The notes below the pieces were generated by a model that saw only the letters and a list, made by a program, of their open reading frames with translations, made no database searches and was not told the DNA's origin. Made by a program: the position numbers and the translations under genes. A stretch of 64,000 nt of DNA from Terribium retamae (lineage in GTDB: Bacteria > Pseudomonadota > Alphaproteobacteria > Rhizobiales > Rhizobiaceae): the NCBI RefSeq assembly GCF_022347545.1, contig NZ_JAKREW010000020.1, positions 33,808 to 97,807 on the forward strand, read 5' to 3'. Within the stretch, counting starts at the first letter, position 1, and the number at the start of each line of letters is the position of its first letter. Below, one piece after another: positions 30,082 through 37,379 of the stretch.

Positions 30082-31218
30082 TTAGGCGGCGGCTAGGAAG
30101 TACTCCACGGCGTCCTTGGCTGGCTTTAACCCCATGCCGGTGATGCCGCGAAGTACCTTGATTGCCTCAATCTTCCTCCCGTTGACGGCCAACCGCTGCC
30201 ATTCGTGCTCGTAAACTGGCGCAGGCTTCTGCACAGTCGACACCAGTTCGTAGACGCCGAATTCCTTGCCCTTGAACTTGCCGGCGAGGCGTTCAGCTTC
30301 CTTGGCCGCCGCTGCGGTCGAAGGGTGAACGTGCGGGAAGTCCGAAGGCTTCGGCTGGCCGTTCTCGATCAGGCAGACGATGGCCGTTGCGGTTGGCGTC
30401 GAAGGGATTGTTGCCAACCGTTGCGGATAGTGGTCAATCTCACTGAGATTCCACGCCCAAATACCCCAATGGCCACCGTAGTCGACACGCACTCTGTCGC
30501 CGTCAATCCCCACAATGGTGCCGTCGAGATGTCCTGGCCGCGCCACACGATCACCCACCTTGAACTTCGGCGCGTTGTCGTTGCTGGCGGGTTCTTCCCA
30601 TTCGGCGACGATGTTCAGATTTGGATCGTTTGGCACATATTTGCTTCCATGCGTGCCGTCGGATTGGAATATCCTTTCAGACTCGCAATCAACATCCGCC
30701 ACGAAGGCATAGTTCGGTGAGTGGCTGGGCCTCATAGGCCCCACCTTGCGACCATCGCGGGTTTTGTAGTAACGGCCAGCCTGAATGGTGAGGGTGGGTT
30801 CTACGTACAGTTCTAGGTTGTTGGCCGTCACTTGTGGGCCGAAGCCGCCAGGATTGGCGCTGTAATGAATATAAGGGTTTGTGTCGTCGTTGTTGACCTT
30901 GGTCACGTAGAAGAATTTCGGCTTGGATTCACCGTCTTTGGCCCAAAACTCCATCCAGTGGCCAAACAAGTCGTTCTTATCGCCCTTCTTGGGCACGACC
31001 TTGTCACCAACCTTGAACGGCGCGACAGGCTTAAGTTTCCTGTCGGCGTCATAAAAATACCAACAGTGGCCATTGTGACCATGTCCGGGGAAGTCGCCGC
31101 CGAAATCCACCTTAACGTAGACATCGCCAACCTCTATAACAGAGCCGTTTAGGCCACGACCGCGACCGTCCTCATCCTTTACGCACTCAACCCTATCACC
31201 CGCTTTAAACTTATGCAT
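30082..31218 (-). CDS. Multi-domain SH3/KOW-like protein with ribosomal L7/L12-like C-terminus
   Basis: The product is 378 residues. It contains at least three SH3/KOW-like repeats: FKAGDRVECVKDEDGRGRGL (about 4), PFKVGDKVVPKKGDKNDLFG (about 67) and KFKVGDRVARPGHLDGTIVG (about 221). An ASNDNAP linker precedes the third. The last 30 residues, GRKIEAIKVLRGITGMGLKP and AKDAVEYF, follow the consensus of the L7/L12 C-terminal domain (K-x-x-x-I-K-x-x-R-x-x-T-G-x-G-L-K-x-A-K-x-x-V-E). Known: that domain recruits translation factors to the ribosome. A role in redirecting host translation is inferred. The gene starts in a TAATG overlap. Confidence 0.75.
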   Translation of the reverse strand: MHKFKAGDRVECVKDEDGRGRGLNGSVIEVGDVYVKVDFGGDFPGHGHNGHCWYFYDADRKLKPVAPFKVGDKVVPKKGDKNDLFGHWMEFWAKDGESKPKFFYVTKVNNDDTNPYIHYSANPGGFGPQVTANNLELYVEPTLTIQAGRYYKTRDGRKVGPMRPSHSPNYAFVADVDCESERIFQSDGTHGSKYVPNDPNLNIVAEWEEPASNDNAPKFKVGDRVARPGHLDGTIVGIDGDRVRVDYGGHWGIWAWNLSEIDHYPQRLATIPSTPTATAIVCLIENGQPKPSDFPHVHPSTAAAAKEAERLAGKFKGKEFGVYELVSTVQKPAPVYEHEWQRLAVNGRKIEAIKVLRGITGMGLKPAKDAVEYFLAAA

Positions 31219-31505
31219 TACGCTGCTCCCTTCGTCTTGGTGTTGCGGTCCATTCGCACGCCACGCGTGAAGTCGACCGGGATTACGTTGCTGTCTTCGT
31301 CGGCGGGTGGCGTAACACCAGCCATCTTGCGCAATTCGTATTCGTGGAACGCGGCGCGCGTGCCATCCACAAGGCGCACGTGAACCAAACTGCCTTCGAA
31401 GCCGATAGCCATGCCGTAAATCGCGGGCTGCACCACAAGCTCTACGAGGTCACCCGCGTAGATATCCTCCGTAGCGGTGTCGTCGCCACCATTGTTGCCA
31501 CTCAT
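31218..31505 (-). CDS. Small SH3-like phage protein
   Basis: The product is 95 residues. The core (YAGDLVELVVQPAIYGMAIG, FEGSLVHVRLVDGTRAAF, then HEYELRK) resembles the KOW/SH3 repeats of the neighbouring 30082-31218 protein, so the two may be related or act together. The flanks are low complexity. It overlaps both neighbours by 4 bp or less. Function unknown. Confidence 0.65.
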   Translation of the reverse strand: MSGNNGGDDTATEDIYAGDLVELVVQPAIYGMAIGFEGSLVHVRLVDGTRAAFHEYELRKMAGVTPPADEDSNVIPVDFTRGVRMDRNTKTKGAA

Positions 31506-31696
31506 ATCCCACCGCCCTCCGCTACGGAGTCAACCGCCAATTCGTCGGCGTGGAACCATTCTCGTTGCGGTTTGCCCTTCTGGTCGAACTCGACGCAGTA
31601 AGTGGATTGGCCTTTCTGCCAGTCGGAACGCCCTACGACGTAACCCCGAATGACAACCGGCGAGCCAAGGCCGAGCTTATCGCTAACCTCAGTCAT
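31502..31696 (-). CDS. Small phage protein, SH3-like, 64 residues
   Basis: ATG 31696 overlaps the HTH gene stop (ATGA) with GGAG upstream. The product (GSPVVIRGYVVGRSDWQKGQ, STYCVEFDQKGKPQREWFHA) is a single small beta domain, similar in layout to the SH3-like proteins that follow it. Function unknown. Confidence 0.65.
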   Translation of the reverse strand: MTEVSDKLGLGSPVVIRGYVVGRSDWQKGQSTYCVEFDQKGKPQREWFHADELAVDSVAEGGGI

Positions 31697-31980
31697 TGTG
31701 CCGCTCCATGCAAAGCAACAATGCGCGGCATCGAAATTGGCATAAGCCCGGAAAGCGTAGAACAACCACCGTTGTGGGCGTGGAGTTTCACTACCGTCTT
31801 AGCGGTAGGCTGCAGTTCAATATCGCGGACAACCGTGTTCCGCGTGGCCTTTGCGTCCTCACCAAGGACGTCTCCGGCAATCTTGTAAGCCCATTGCAAG
31901 CTAATTCCCAACTCAGTAGCTATTGAGACAAAGCTACGCCCCTCGGCCCGCATAGCGCGGGCGCGCCCACCTTTCGTCAT
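31693..31980 (-). CDS. Helix-turn-helix protein, first early gene (Cro-like position)
   Basis: ATG 31980 has GAGGAG about 10 nt upstream and gives 95 residues; the longer in-frame extension crosses the promoter and is rejected. MTKGGRARAMRAEGRSFVSI and ATELGISLQWAYKIAGDVLG form a resolvase-like HTH. The gene is divergent from the CI-like repressor and is the first gene of the leftward operon, the position of cro. The promoter at 32048-32076 carries a repressor operator in its spacer. The C-terminal half is of unknown role. Confidence 0.7.
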   Translation of the reverse strand: MTKGGRARAMRAEGRSFVSIATELGISLQWAYKIAGDVLGEDAKATRNTVVRDIELQPTAKTVVKLHAHNGGCSTLSGLMPISMPRIVALHGAAQ

Positions 31981-32047
31981 TTCTGGAATTCTCCTCAGCC
32001 CGAGACTTCCGAATCTGGTCCAACCGGATTCGTTAACTACGGACCCA

Positions 32048-32076
32048 CTTTTAGGCGTTTTCGCCTTGCATGTCAA
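32048..32076 (-). promoter_or_regulatory. Leftward early promoter with operator in its spacer
   Basis: On the minus strand TTGACA (32076-32071), a 17-bp spacer and TAAAAG (32053-32048). The operator TAGGCGTTTTCGCCTT (32052-32067) fills the spacer and its outer bases form part of the -10. Repressor bound here would block RNA polymerase. It drives the HTH gene and the whole replication operon. Confidence 0.65.
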
Positions 32077-32083
32077 TATTCGA

Positions 32084-32099
32084 TATGCGAAAGCGCCTA
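32084..32099. promoter_or_regulatory. Imperfect repressor operator
   Basis: TATGCGAAAGCGCCTA matches the consensus TAGGCGAAAACGCCTA at 14 of 16 positions. It lies 32 bp from the first operator and 28 bp from the next, so four sites are spaced at about three helical turns, which would allow cooperative binding. No promoter with matching spacing was found at this site. Confidence 0.5.
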
Positions 32100-32102
32100 A
32101 CG

Positions 32103-32131
32103 TTGGACTTTTTGGCGAAACCGCCTAAATC
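32103..32131 (+). promoter_or_regulatory. Rightward promoter 1 for repressor gene, operator in spacer
   Basis: TTGGAC (32103-32108), 17-bp spacer, TAAATC (32126-32131). The operator TTGGCGAAACCGCCTA (32112-32127) occupies the spacer. It would let the repressor control its own synthesis. Confidence 0.5.
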
Positions 32132-32134
32132 CTA

Positions 32135-32163
32135 TTGCAAAGCTAGGCGAAAACGCCTATATG
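32135..32163 (+). promoter_or_regulatory. Rightward promoter 2 for repressor gene, operator in spacer
   Basis: TTGCAA (32135-32140), 17-bp spacer, TATATG (32158-32163). The operator is the perfect palindrome TAGGCGAAAACGCCTA (32144-32159). The repressor ATG is 31 bp after the -10, so this is the better candidate for the maintenance promoter. Confidence 0.55.
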
Positions 32164-32193
32164 CGCGACGATTCTTGGAGAGGAATTGTACTA

Positions 32194-32862
32194 ATGGACA
32201 ATATGGCCCGTAAAATAAGGGATCTTCGCGTCAAGCTCGGCCTCAGTCAGGGTGGGCTGGCTCAGAGGATCGGCGTCGACCAGTCCACCGTTTCAAAATA
32301 TGAGCGCGCCGAATTGAATCCAAAGGCAGAACCGGCGCAGAAGCTTGCCGACCTGGCTGGCGTGACCATTGGGGAATGGTTGGGCATTGAGCCGGTTTCC
32401 AACAAGGATGTGAGGGCCAAAACGGCGCGAGTCGTTGGTGAACTGCAGGCCGGTGTCTGGCGGGAAGCTGTCGAGTGGGAATACGACGACCAGTACGATG
32501 CACCTGTTTTGCTGGACCCGGCGCTGCCGAACTATCCGCTGAAGGGGTATGTGGTTAAAGGCACATCCATGAACCGTCATTATCCGGACGGCTCAATTGT
32601 ATATGCCGCCGCAACTATTGCGAACGGCCTATATCCTATGAATGGCGACCATGTGTTGGTTTCTCGTCGCAACAAGAGCGGTTTGTTTGAGGCGACATTG
32701 AAGGAATATGTGGTTGAGCCGGACGGCAGTAAGTGGCTATGGCCGCGCTCGAGCGACCCGGAGCACCAGACGCCCATTCAATTCGGCTCTGATTCGGAAG
32801 AAGTCACCGTAACAGGCATTGTGTTTTCGTCGTTTGTAAGGCGGCCACGGCGTGCCGGTTAG
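32194..32862 (+). CDS. LexA/CI-like prophage repressor with S24 autoprotease domain
   Basis: ATG 32194 has GGAGAGGA upstream and gives 222 residues. Residues 5-60 are an XRE HTH (LRVKLGLSQGGLAQRIGVDQ, STVSKYERAE). The C-terminal half is a LexA-type S24 domain: probable self-cleavage site Ala86-Gly87 (GELQAGVW), nucleophile Ser125 (KGTSMNRHYPDGS) and general base Lys170 (EATLKEYVV). DNA damage would therefore cause self-cleavage and induction. Six palindromes TAGGCG-N4-CGCCTA flank the gene, four before and two after. It is the master lysogeny regulator, divergent from the early operon. Confidence 0.9.
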   Translation: MDNMARKIRDLRVKLGLSQGGLAQRIGVDQSTVSKYERAELNPKAEPAQKLADLAGVTIGEWLGIEPVSNKDVRAKTARVVGELQAGVWREAVEWEYDDQYDAPVLLDPALPNYPLKGYVVKGTSMNRHYPDGSIVYAAATIANGLYPMNGDHVLVSRRNKSGLFEATLKEYVVEPDGSKWLWPRSSDPEHQTPIQFGSDSEEVTVTGIVFSSFVRRPRRAG

Positions 32863-32880
32863 CCGTAGCGACTAGGCGAC

Positions 32881-32896
32881 TAGGCGGTTTCGCATA
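32881..32896. promoter_or_regulatory. Repressor operator after repressor gene
   Basis: TAGGCGGTTTCGCATA matches the operator consensus at all but two positions. It lies 31 bp before the next operator. Its GCATA half-site is the mirror image of the site at 32084-32099. Confidence 0.5.
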
Positions 32897-32902
32897 TTTT
32901 TA

Positions 32903-32931
32903 TTGACTTGATAGGCGAAATCGCCTAAGAC
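32903..32931 (+). promoter_or_regulatory. Rightward accessory-operon promoter with operator in spacer
   Basis: TTGACT (32903-32908), 17-bp spacer, TAAGAC (32926-32931). The palindrome TAGGCGAAATCGCCTA (32912-32927) fills the spacer. The promoter faces the operon 32983-38398, so those genes would be repressed in the lysogen and switched on during induction. Confidence 0.55.
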
Positions 32932-32982
32932 TTAACCCGTAGCCGCCACGTGCGGCCTAGCTCCAGAATGGAGTGCGGGAAG

Positions 32983-33450
32983 ATGGGACGTGAAGTAAGA
33001 ATGGTGCCTGCCGATTGGCAGCACCCGCGCTACACAAAAGACAATGCGCCCTTTGATAGGGCGGTTGGCCGGTACATTCCAATGTTCGACGGCGGTTATA
33101 AGGAAGCTGCCGAAGAATTCATGGAGAAGGCTAACGCGGAAGGTCTTGAGGCTGCGCTAGACTATTATGGCAGCGCGCCCAAAGAAGACGAATACATGCC
33201 TGACTGGCCCGAAGACCAGCGCACGCACTTCATGATGTATGAGGACACATCGGAGGGCACTCCAATCTCCCCCGCCTTCGCAACGCCCGAAGAATTGGCG
33301 AAATGGCTGGCCGACACTGGGGCTAGCGCATTCGCCAACGAAACCGCAACTTATGAACAATGGTTGCGCATAGCACGTGGCGGTTGGGCACCATCCGCAA
33401 TTGTGGTTGGCGGCAAGCTTGTGAGCGGCATTGCGGCGGACTTGTCATGA
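32983..33450 (+). CDS. Phage protein of unknown function, first gene of accessory operon
   Basis: ATG 32983 gives 155 residues; an in-frame ATG at 32968 and a GTG-type extension to 32950 are possible. The product (MVPADWQHPRYTKDNAPFDR, GRYIPMFDGGYKEAAEEFME) contains a YIPMFDG-x-Y pattern typical of a phage early-protein family with no known role. The end (RIARGGWAPSAIVVGGKLVS) is also conserved-looking. It ends in an ATGA overlap. Confidence 0.72.
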   Translation: MGREVRMVPADWQHPRYTKDNAPFDRAVGRYIPMFDGGYKEAAEEFMEKANAEGLEAALDYYGSAPKEDEYMPDWPEDQRTHFMMYEDTSEGTPISPAFATPEELAKWLADTGASAFANETATYEQWLRIARGGWAPSAIVVGGKLVSGIAADLS

Positions 33451-33603
33451 CCACCCTCCCACCACTGGCCGTGTTCTCCGGCCACCTTCCGCCTGTTACG
33501 CCTCGCCAGCCTACCGTTGGCGTCGCTACCGCGCTTTACCGTTGCGCTCATTATGGCTTGCGCTGTCGTTAGCGCGCTTGTGGCTATGTGGGTGCTGTTG
33601 TGA
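33447..33603 (+). CDS. Possible small membrane peptide, reading frame unclear
   Basis: Two frames compete. ATG 33447 overlaps the upstream stop (ATGA) and reads 41 codons to TAG 33572. The +1 frame, open from 33452 to TGA 33601-33603, encodes a membrane segment (FTVALIMACAVVSALVAMWV) and its stop overlaps the GTG of the next gene; TTG 33517 is a possible start. In this tightly coupled operon both overlaps are informative, so an indel may have joined the start of one frame to the end of the other. Low certainty. Confidence 0.35.
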
Positions 33604-33878
33604 GCAACAACCCGCACGGCCAAGGCGAGCGCGATTACGCCCGCGGATGGCTCAACAACCCCTATAAGGACGACTACAAACGCAAGCAATGGCAGCAGGG
33701 ATACGACACCGCTGAGGCCAGAGACGTTCGCGCCAAAGAGGCTGCCAACGAACGCTGGAATGGTTTGTGGAACGTACCGGAACGGGCTCGCGACGAATAT
33801 ATCAGAATGGAGGACGACTTCTGCGCGTCAACCGTTCTTGAGTTCATGTTGGCCATGCATCCGGAGGAAGAACTATGA
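33600..33878 (+). CDS. Small phage protein with ribosome-modulation-factor-like pattern
   Basis: GTG 33600 (MSNNPHGQGERDYARGWLNN) gives 92 residues. The segment ARGWLNNPYKDDYKRKQWQQ followed by GYDTAEAR has the G-x-x-x-x-P-x-x-x-x-x-x-x-x-W-x-x-G-x-x-x-A arrangement seen in RMF-like proteins, which is a weak resemblance by eye. The C-terminal half is acidic and helical (RDEYIRMEDDFCASTVLEFM). The gene overlaps the next by 4 bp. Confidence 0.6.
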   Translation: MSNNPHGQGERDYARGWLNNPYKDDYKRKQWQQGYDTAEARDVRAKEAANERWNGLWNVPERARDEYIRMEDDFCASTVLEFMLAMHPEEEL

Positions 33879-34224
33879 CAGCCCCAACCGGAAAATGGGT
33901 CAAACAAACCGGCCCCTATCAGAATGGAGAAAACTTCGTTCTCGGCAAGGTCGTAGTTGGCGCCGCCTCGTACAACGGTACGCGCAGCCGCCACGACCCT
34001 AAAAGTTACCGAGCATCCATAGAGCTTCCAGGCATAAAGATGAAGGACGGCACGACCGACTTCGAAACACTTGAGGAAGCCAAGACTCGCGTTGAGGCAG
34101 CGGTAGCCACTTGGTTCAAATCGCGATGTTGTTTGCCGCGCTTGGCGATCGCCTTGACAATTTTCTGGAACAGCACGGCGAGACCGCTTGGCGTCGTCGT
34201 GTGGCCAACGGGAGGCAAACATGA
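33875..34224 (+). CDS. Phage protein with probable frameshift near its 3' end
   Basis: ATG 33875 overlaps the upstream stop. The first 84 codons look genuine (MTAPTGKWVKQTGPYQNGEN, EEAKTRVEAAVATWFKS). The frame then runs on to 34393 as sequence that only mirrors the next gene. In another frame, from about 34126 to TGA 34222-34224, the sequence becomes plausible again (MLFAALGDRLDNFLEQHGET, AWRRRVANGRQT) and its stop overlaps the next ATG. A one-base indel around 34120 is the simplest explanation; a separate 32-codon gene without a ribosome site is the alternative. Function unknown. Confidence 0.5.
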
Positions 34225-34367
34225 AGCGTATGTTTCTCGGTGTGGCCATAGGCGCCGGACTTATCGGCGCATTGGCCTTTGTACTAACGTGGCCGGTTTC
34301 AATGTTCGTCGTAATCGTGGCGATCAACAGCCTTTTCGGTGCGCCCGTGTGCGCAGGCTTTTGCTAA
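34221..34367 (+). CDS. Small membrane protein of 48 residues
   Basis: ATG 34221 overlaps the stop of the preceding frame (ATGA). The product is almost entirely hydrophobic: MKRMFLGVAIGAGLIGALAF, then VLTWPVSMFVVIVAINSLFG, with two probable membrane helices and two C-terminal cysteines. Small phage membrane proteins can act in superinfection control or lysis; no specific role can be read here. Confidence 0.6.
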   Translation: MKRMFLGVAIGAGLIGALAFVLTWPVSMFVVIVAINSLFGAPVCAGFC

Positions 34368-34440
34368 CCGCCGCCAACAACGCTTACCGCTAACAGCGGC
34401 CCGTTGTGCCCCGCACAACCCGCCGCAAATGGAGGAACCA

Positions 34441-34728
34441 ATGACCACCACCAACATCAACGACCTTGACGCAGCCTGGAGCCCGAATCCCAACGGCGAG
34501 TGGAACGAAGCCTACGGCCGCGCATCGTGCATCAACAAAATCGCCACCGACACCGAGCCGCACATCCTGCGCAACGTTGCTGTCTACTATCGCCAGAAGG
34601 GCGCAACGTGGGCCGACAACATGGCTGGTATGCTCGAGAGGTTTGCCTCACGGGAGGAAGAACCGGCGAACGACAACAAGCCGGTTGGCAAGCAGAGCGG
34701 GAAGCCTCGCAATCGGAGGGTGGCGTGA
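34441..34728 (+). CDS. Small phage protein with ANDN-containing tail
   Basis: ATG 34441 has GGAGG 6 nt upstream, giving 95 residues. The product has a helical core (NEAYGRASCINKIATDTEPH, ILRNVAVYYRQKGATWADNM) and a disordered basic tail that includes EEPANDNKPVGKQSG. Its stop overlaps the next ATG. Function unknown. Confidence 0.7.
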   Translation: MTTTNINDLDAAWSPNPNGEWNEAYGRASCINKIATDTEPHILRNVAVYYRQKGATWADNMAGMLERFASREEEPANDNKPVGKQSGKPRNRRVA

Positions 34729-35567
34729 TGTTGGATGCCAAGGCGCTGGAAGCCGCATATCAGGTGATAAGCAGCGCGCATCCCGATCAAAGCGATATGC
34801 CGCGATCGGTAGCTGAAGACGCCATCACCGCCTACCTGTCCGCCCTTCTCCCGGCAGACGTAGCCGAGTTGGTGGAGCGCCTACAGGCCGGGTGTCAGCG
34901 TACCGGCGAGGGCGACAACGGCGAAGAACTCTACGATGTCGAAGGCGCGTCCGACGACATGTGGGAAGCCGCCACCACCCTCTCCGCTCTCTCCGCAAGG
35001 CTGGAGCGGGCGGAAGGGGTGATGGAGCCGAATGGGATCGAATGCCACGGCCTCGATACGCCGGAGCGCGTCTGCTTTTACGAGCAGGATTTCTACGTCC
35101 TGTCGAATTTCAGCAGCTTTGAAGTTGAGTGGGCCAGTCGCGGCCACTTCAAAACATCTGAGCATCTGTATCATTGGCTGCGTTTCGCCACTGGCGCGGC
35201 AAACGGCAAATTGGGTGGCGCACAACCCACCGAAGCCGCTTTGATGGTGGCCAAGGCCGTGCGCGAAGCTCGATCAGCCCATGACGCTTTCAAGATTGCC
35301 CAGGAGAACAAGACCCTTCAACGGGCCGACTGGAACGATGTGAAGGTCGAAAAGATGCGGATGATCATTCGCGCCAAGGCCGAACAGCACGAGTACGTGC
35401 GCCGCAAGCTGTTGGCGACAGGCGACCGCGAGTTGGTCGAAAACTCCTGGCGCGATGACTTCTGGGGCTGGGGATCAAATCGCGACGGCAAGAACATGCT
35501 CGGCAAACTCTGGATGGAAGTCCGTGCCGAACTCCGCGCCGCATCTGGAGGCCCAGCCAATGTCTAG
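34728..35567 (+). CDS. NADAR-domain protein (YbiA-like N-glycosidase family) with extra N-terminus
   Basis: ATG 34728 overlaps the upstream stop (TGATG), giving 279 residues. Residues about 110-272 match the NADAR family: CFYEQDFYVLSNFSSFEVEW, HFKTSEHLYHWLRF, then MRMIIRAKAEQHEYVRRKLL, DRELVENSWRDDFWGWG and MLGKLWMEVRAEL. Known: NADAR enzymes cleave N-glycosidic bonds of ADP-ribose-linked substrates, and some reverse ADP-ribosylation of DNA guanine. The first 110 residues (SAHPDQSDMPRSVAEDAITA, YLSALLPADVAELVERL) are an added domain typical of phage early proteins. An anti-defence role is inferred. Confidence 0.82.
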   Translation: MLDAKALEAAYQVISSAHPDQSDMPRSVAEDAITAYLSALLPADVAELVERLQAGCQRTGEGDNGEELYDVEGASDDMWEAATTLSALSARLERAEGVMEPNGIECHGLDTPERVCFYEQDFYVLSNFSSFEVEWASRGHFKTSEHLYHWLRFATGAANGKLGGAQPTEAALMVAKAVREARSAHDAFKIAQENKTLQRADWNDVKVEKMRMIIRAKAEQHEYVRRKLLATGDRELVENSWRDDFWGWGSNRDGKNMLGKLWMEVRAELRAASGGPANV

Positions 35568-36744
35568 CGCACAGCAGCCAGCGTCCGCGTGGCGACCCAT
35601 CTCTGAAGCCGACAATTCGATTGCGACGGTGCAGCAATTCGGCACAGTCACGCTGAAAAACTCCTATCCGGTATGGGTTCGAGACGAAGACGGTCGGACC
35701 TATGAGGCTGTATGGAACGACCATCGCGGCGGCTACTGGTGGGATTTGGAGGCGGAAAGCCCGGTTAGTCCCGTTGAATTCATGCCTCACCCACTGGATC
35801 CACGTTTCATCTCAGCACTGGAGCCGGGAGAGCCGGCGCAACCAATGGCGTGGCGATATCGCTGGGTATATCCCAACACGGGGCGCCCAACCCCTTGGGC
35901 TCTTACTGAGAACAAAATGGTGGCGAAGCAGCGCGAAAATGAGGGATGGGAAGTCGAACCCCTCTACGCCACCCCGGTCTCACCCACGCCCGCAACGGTG
36001 GAGGCGGCCACGCACGAATACGCCTGGATAGTCGGGAGTGGCGACCGGAAGCGCTGGCGGATTTGGACGGACGGAATGCCGGCGTGGACCGAGAACCGCG
36101 AGCAGGCGACCCGCTTCGCGCGACGTGAGGACGCCGAGGCAGTTCACCGCGAAGATGAAGACGCTTGGACCATAATTCCATACAAAGACCTGCCGAACGA
36201 TGCCGACGAAGCGTATGAAATCGGCGTCCGCGACGGCTATGAAGACGCCATCCAGACCTTGGACTTGGCCACGGGCGGCGACGGCGAATTCAGAGGCAGC
36301 ACCATCCCCGGTCGCACTGTAGACGTTCCTACGATGCAACAGCGGATCATCGACCGGTTCGCCGCCCTCTCTGGTGCGCCCGCAGGCTGGCAGGCAGTCG
36401 CCGACATATTGAGTGAACGGAAGCGGCAAGTTGATGCTGAAGGCTGGACGCCGGAGCATGACGATCGTCATAACGATGGTGAAATGGCGCGGGCGGCGGG
36501 CATCTATGCGGTGATCGCGGGAAGCTGCCGGACCGACTACCGAAACGCAACTGGCGGCTACAGCCTAAACGACATTCTAAAGGGGCTGATGCAATACTAT
36601 TGGCCTTGGGAAAGGTCATGGTTCAAGCCAACAAACCGCCGCCGTGATTTAGTCAAGGCCGGCGCGCTGATCATCGCTGAAATCGAACGGCTGGACCGTG
36701 CCACCGCTCTCCCTGCGTCTCCAGCCGATGAGGGAGGCAAGTGA
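35560..36744 (+). CDS. Multi-domain phage protein, unknown
   Basis: ATG 35560 gives 394 residues. Three parts are visible: residues 1-80 (AWRPISEADNSIATVQQFGT, VWVRDEDGRTYEAVWNDHRG), a central strand-rich part (HEYAWIVGSGDRKRWRIWTD, then NREQATRFARREDAEAVH), and a conserved C-terminal domain of about 110 residues (VADILSERKRQVDAEGWTPE, HDDRHNDGEMARAAG, PWERSWFKPTNRRRDLVKAG). The last domain is widespread in phages of proteobacteria without known function. The gene overlaps NADAR by 8 bp and the next gene by 1. Confidence 0.78.
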   Translation: MSSAQQPASAWRPISEADNSIATVQQFGTVTLKNSYPVWVRDEDGRTYEAVWNDHRGGYWWDLEAESPVSPVEFMPHPLDPRFISALEPGEPAQPMAWRYRWVYPNTGRPTPWALTENKMVAKQRENEGWEVEPLYATPVSPTPATVEAATHEYAWIVGSGDRKRWRIWTDGMPAWTENREQATRFARREDAEAVHREDEDAWTIIPYKDLPNDADEAYEIGVRDGYEDAIQTLDLATGGDGEFRGSTIPGRTVDVPTMQQRIIDRFAALSGAPAGWQAVADILSERKRQVDAEGWTPEHDDRHNDGEMARAAGIYAVIAGSCRTDYRNATGGYSLNDILKGLMQYYWPWERSWFKPTNRRRDLVKAGALIIAEIERLDRATALPASPADEGGK

Positions 36745-37379
36745 TGACAGAGCGCAGCACTCATCTGCTTGCATGGCTGGAAGACGGCTACACAAGCTGC
36801 CAGCACGGTTCCAAAGAATGGGCCGAAAGCTATCTTCATAACGCCCGCGACGTGATCGTTGACCAAGACACCCGCATAGCCACGCTAGAGCGCCAACTAG
36901 CCGAGGCAAGGGCGGAACGAGATGAGGCCAAGCGCCGACTGTTCCCATACGCCGACGCCACCGAGATTTGCGGCTACTCGACCAACGGCATCTATCTCAT
37001 AGGCGACAGGAAGAGCATCGACGCCGCCAGCAAGGCTTTCCACTATTCGGCGCAGATCGAGGAATACCGAACCGCCTTCAATGAGCGCATCAAGGCCACC
37101 GAAGCCGAGCGCGACCGCCTCGCCGCAGAGCTTGCGGAGGAGCGTGCAAAGCCGAAACTGAAGATCAAGCGCGTTGATCGTCAACCGCTTGTCATCGATG
37201 AGCCGGCATGGCCGAATGGCTGCTACAGCCCGAGTTCTTGCTCTCGCCATCTGGCATGCATGTACATCAACTGCCCACATGAGAACCGGCAGGTTAAGCC
37301 GGAGATCGAAGCAGCCATCCGCGCCGCAACCCAGCCGGGAGGGCAGACCGCCCTAGTGCCGGCAGAGAGGGGCGAGTGA
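36744..37379 (+). CDS. Coiled-coil phage protein with cysteine cluster
   Basis: ATG 36744 follows GAGGGAGG and gives 211 residues. Two coiled-coil segments (IATLERQLAEARAERDEAKR, ATEAERDRLAAELAEERAKP) flank a region with YSTNGIYLIGDRKSIDAASK. Near the C-terminus five cysteines cluster (CYSPSSCSRHLACMYINCPH), suggesting metal binding. It overlaps its neighbours. Function unknown. Confidence 0.7.
   Translation: MTERSTHLLAWLEDGYTSCQHGSKEWAESYLHNARDVIVDQDTRIATLERQLAEARAERDEAKRRLFPYADATEICGYSTNGIYLIGDRKSIDAASKAFHYSAQIEEYRTAFNERIKATEAERDRLAAELAEERAKPKLKIKRVDRQPLVIDEPAWPNGCYSPSSCSRHLACMYINCPHENRQVKPEIEAAIRAATQPGGQTALVPAERGE

Noticed and set aside
31693..32076. Longer 127-residue version of the HTH gene starting at 32076
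   Set aside because: The extension runs through the promoter and operator; ATG 31980 has a strong ribosome site.
34368..34440. Regulatory hairpin before the gene at 34441
   Set aside because: Only short imperfect complementarity around AACAACGC/GCTTACCGC; nothing beyond a ribosome site.
34500..35567. 355-residue version of the NADAR protein
   Set aside because: The first 76 codons overlap the gene at 34441-34728 in another frame; ATG 34728 makes the usual stop-start overlap.
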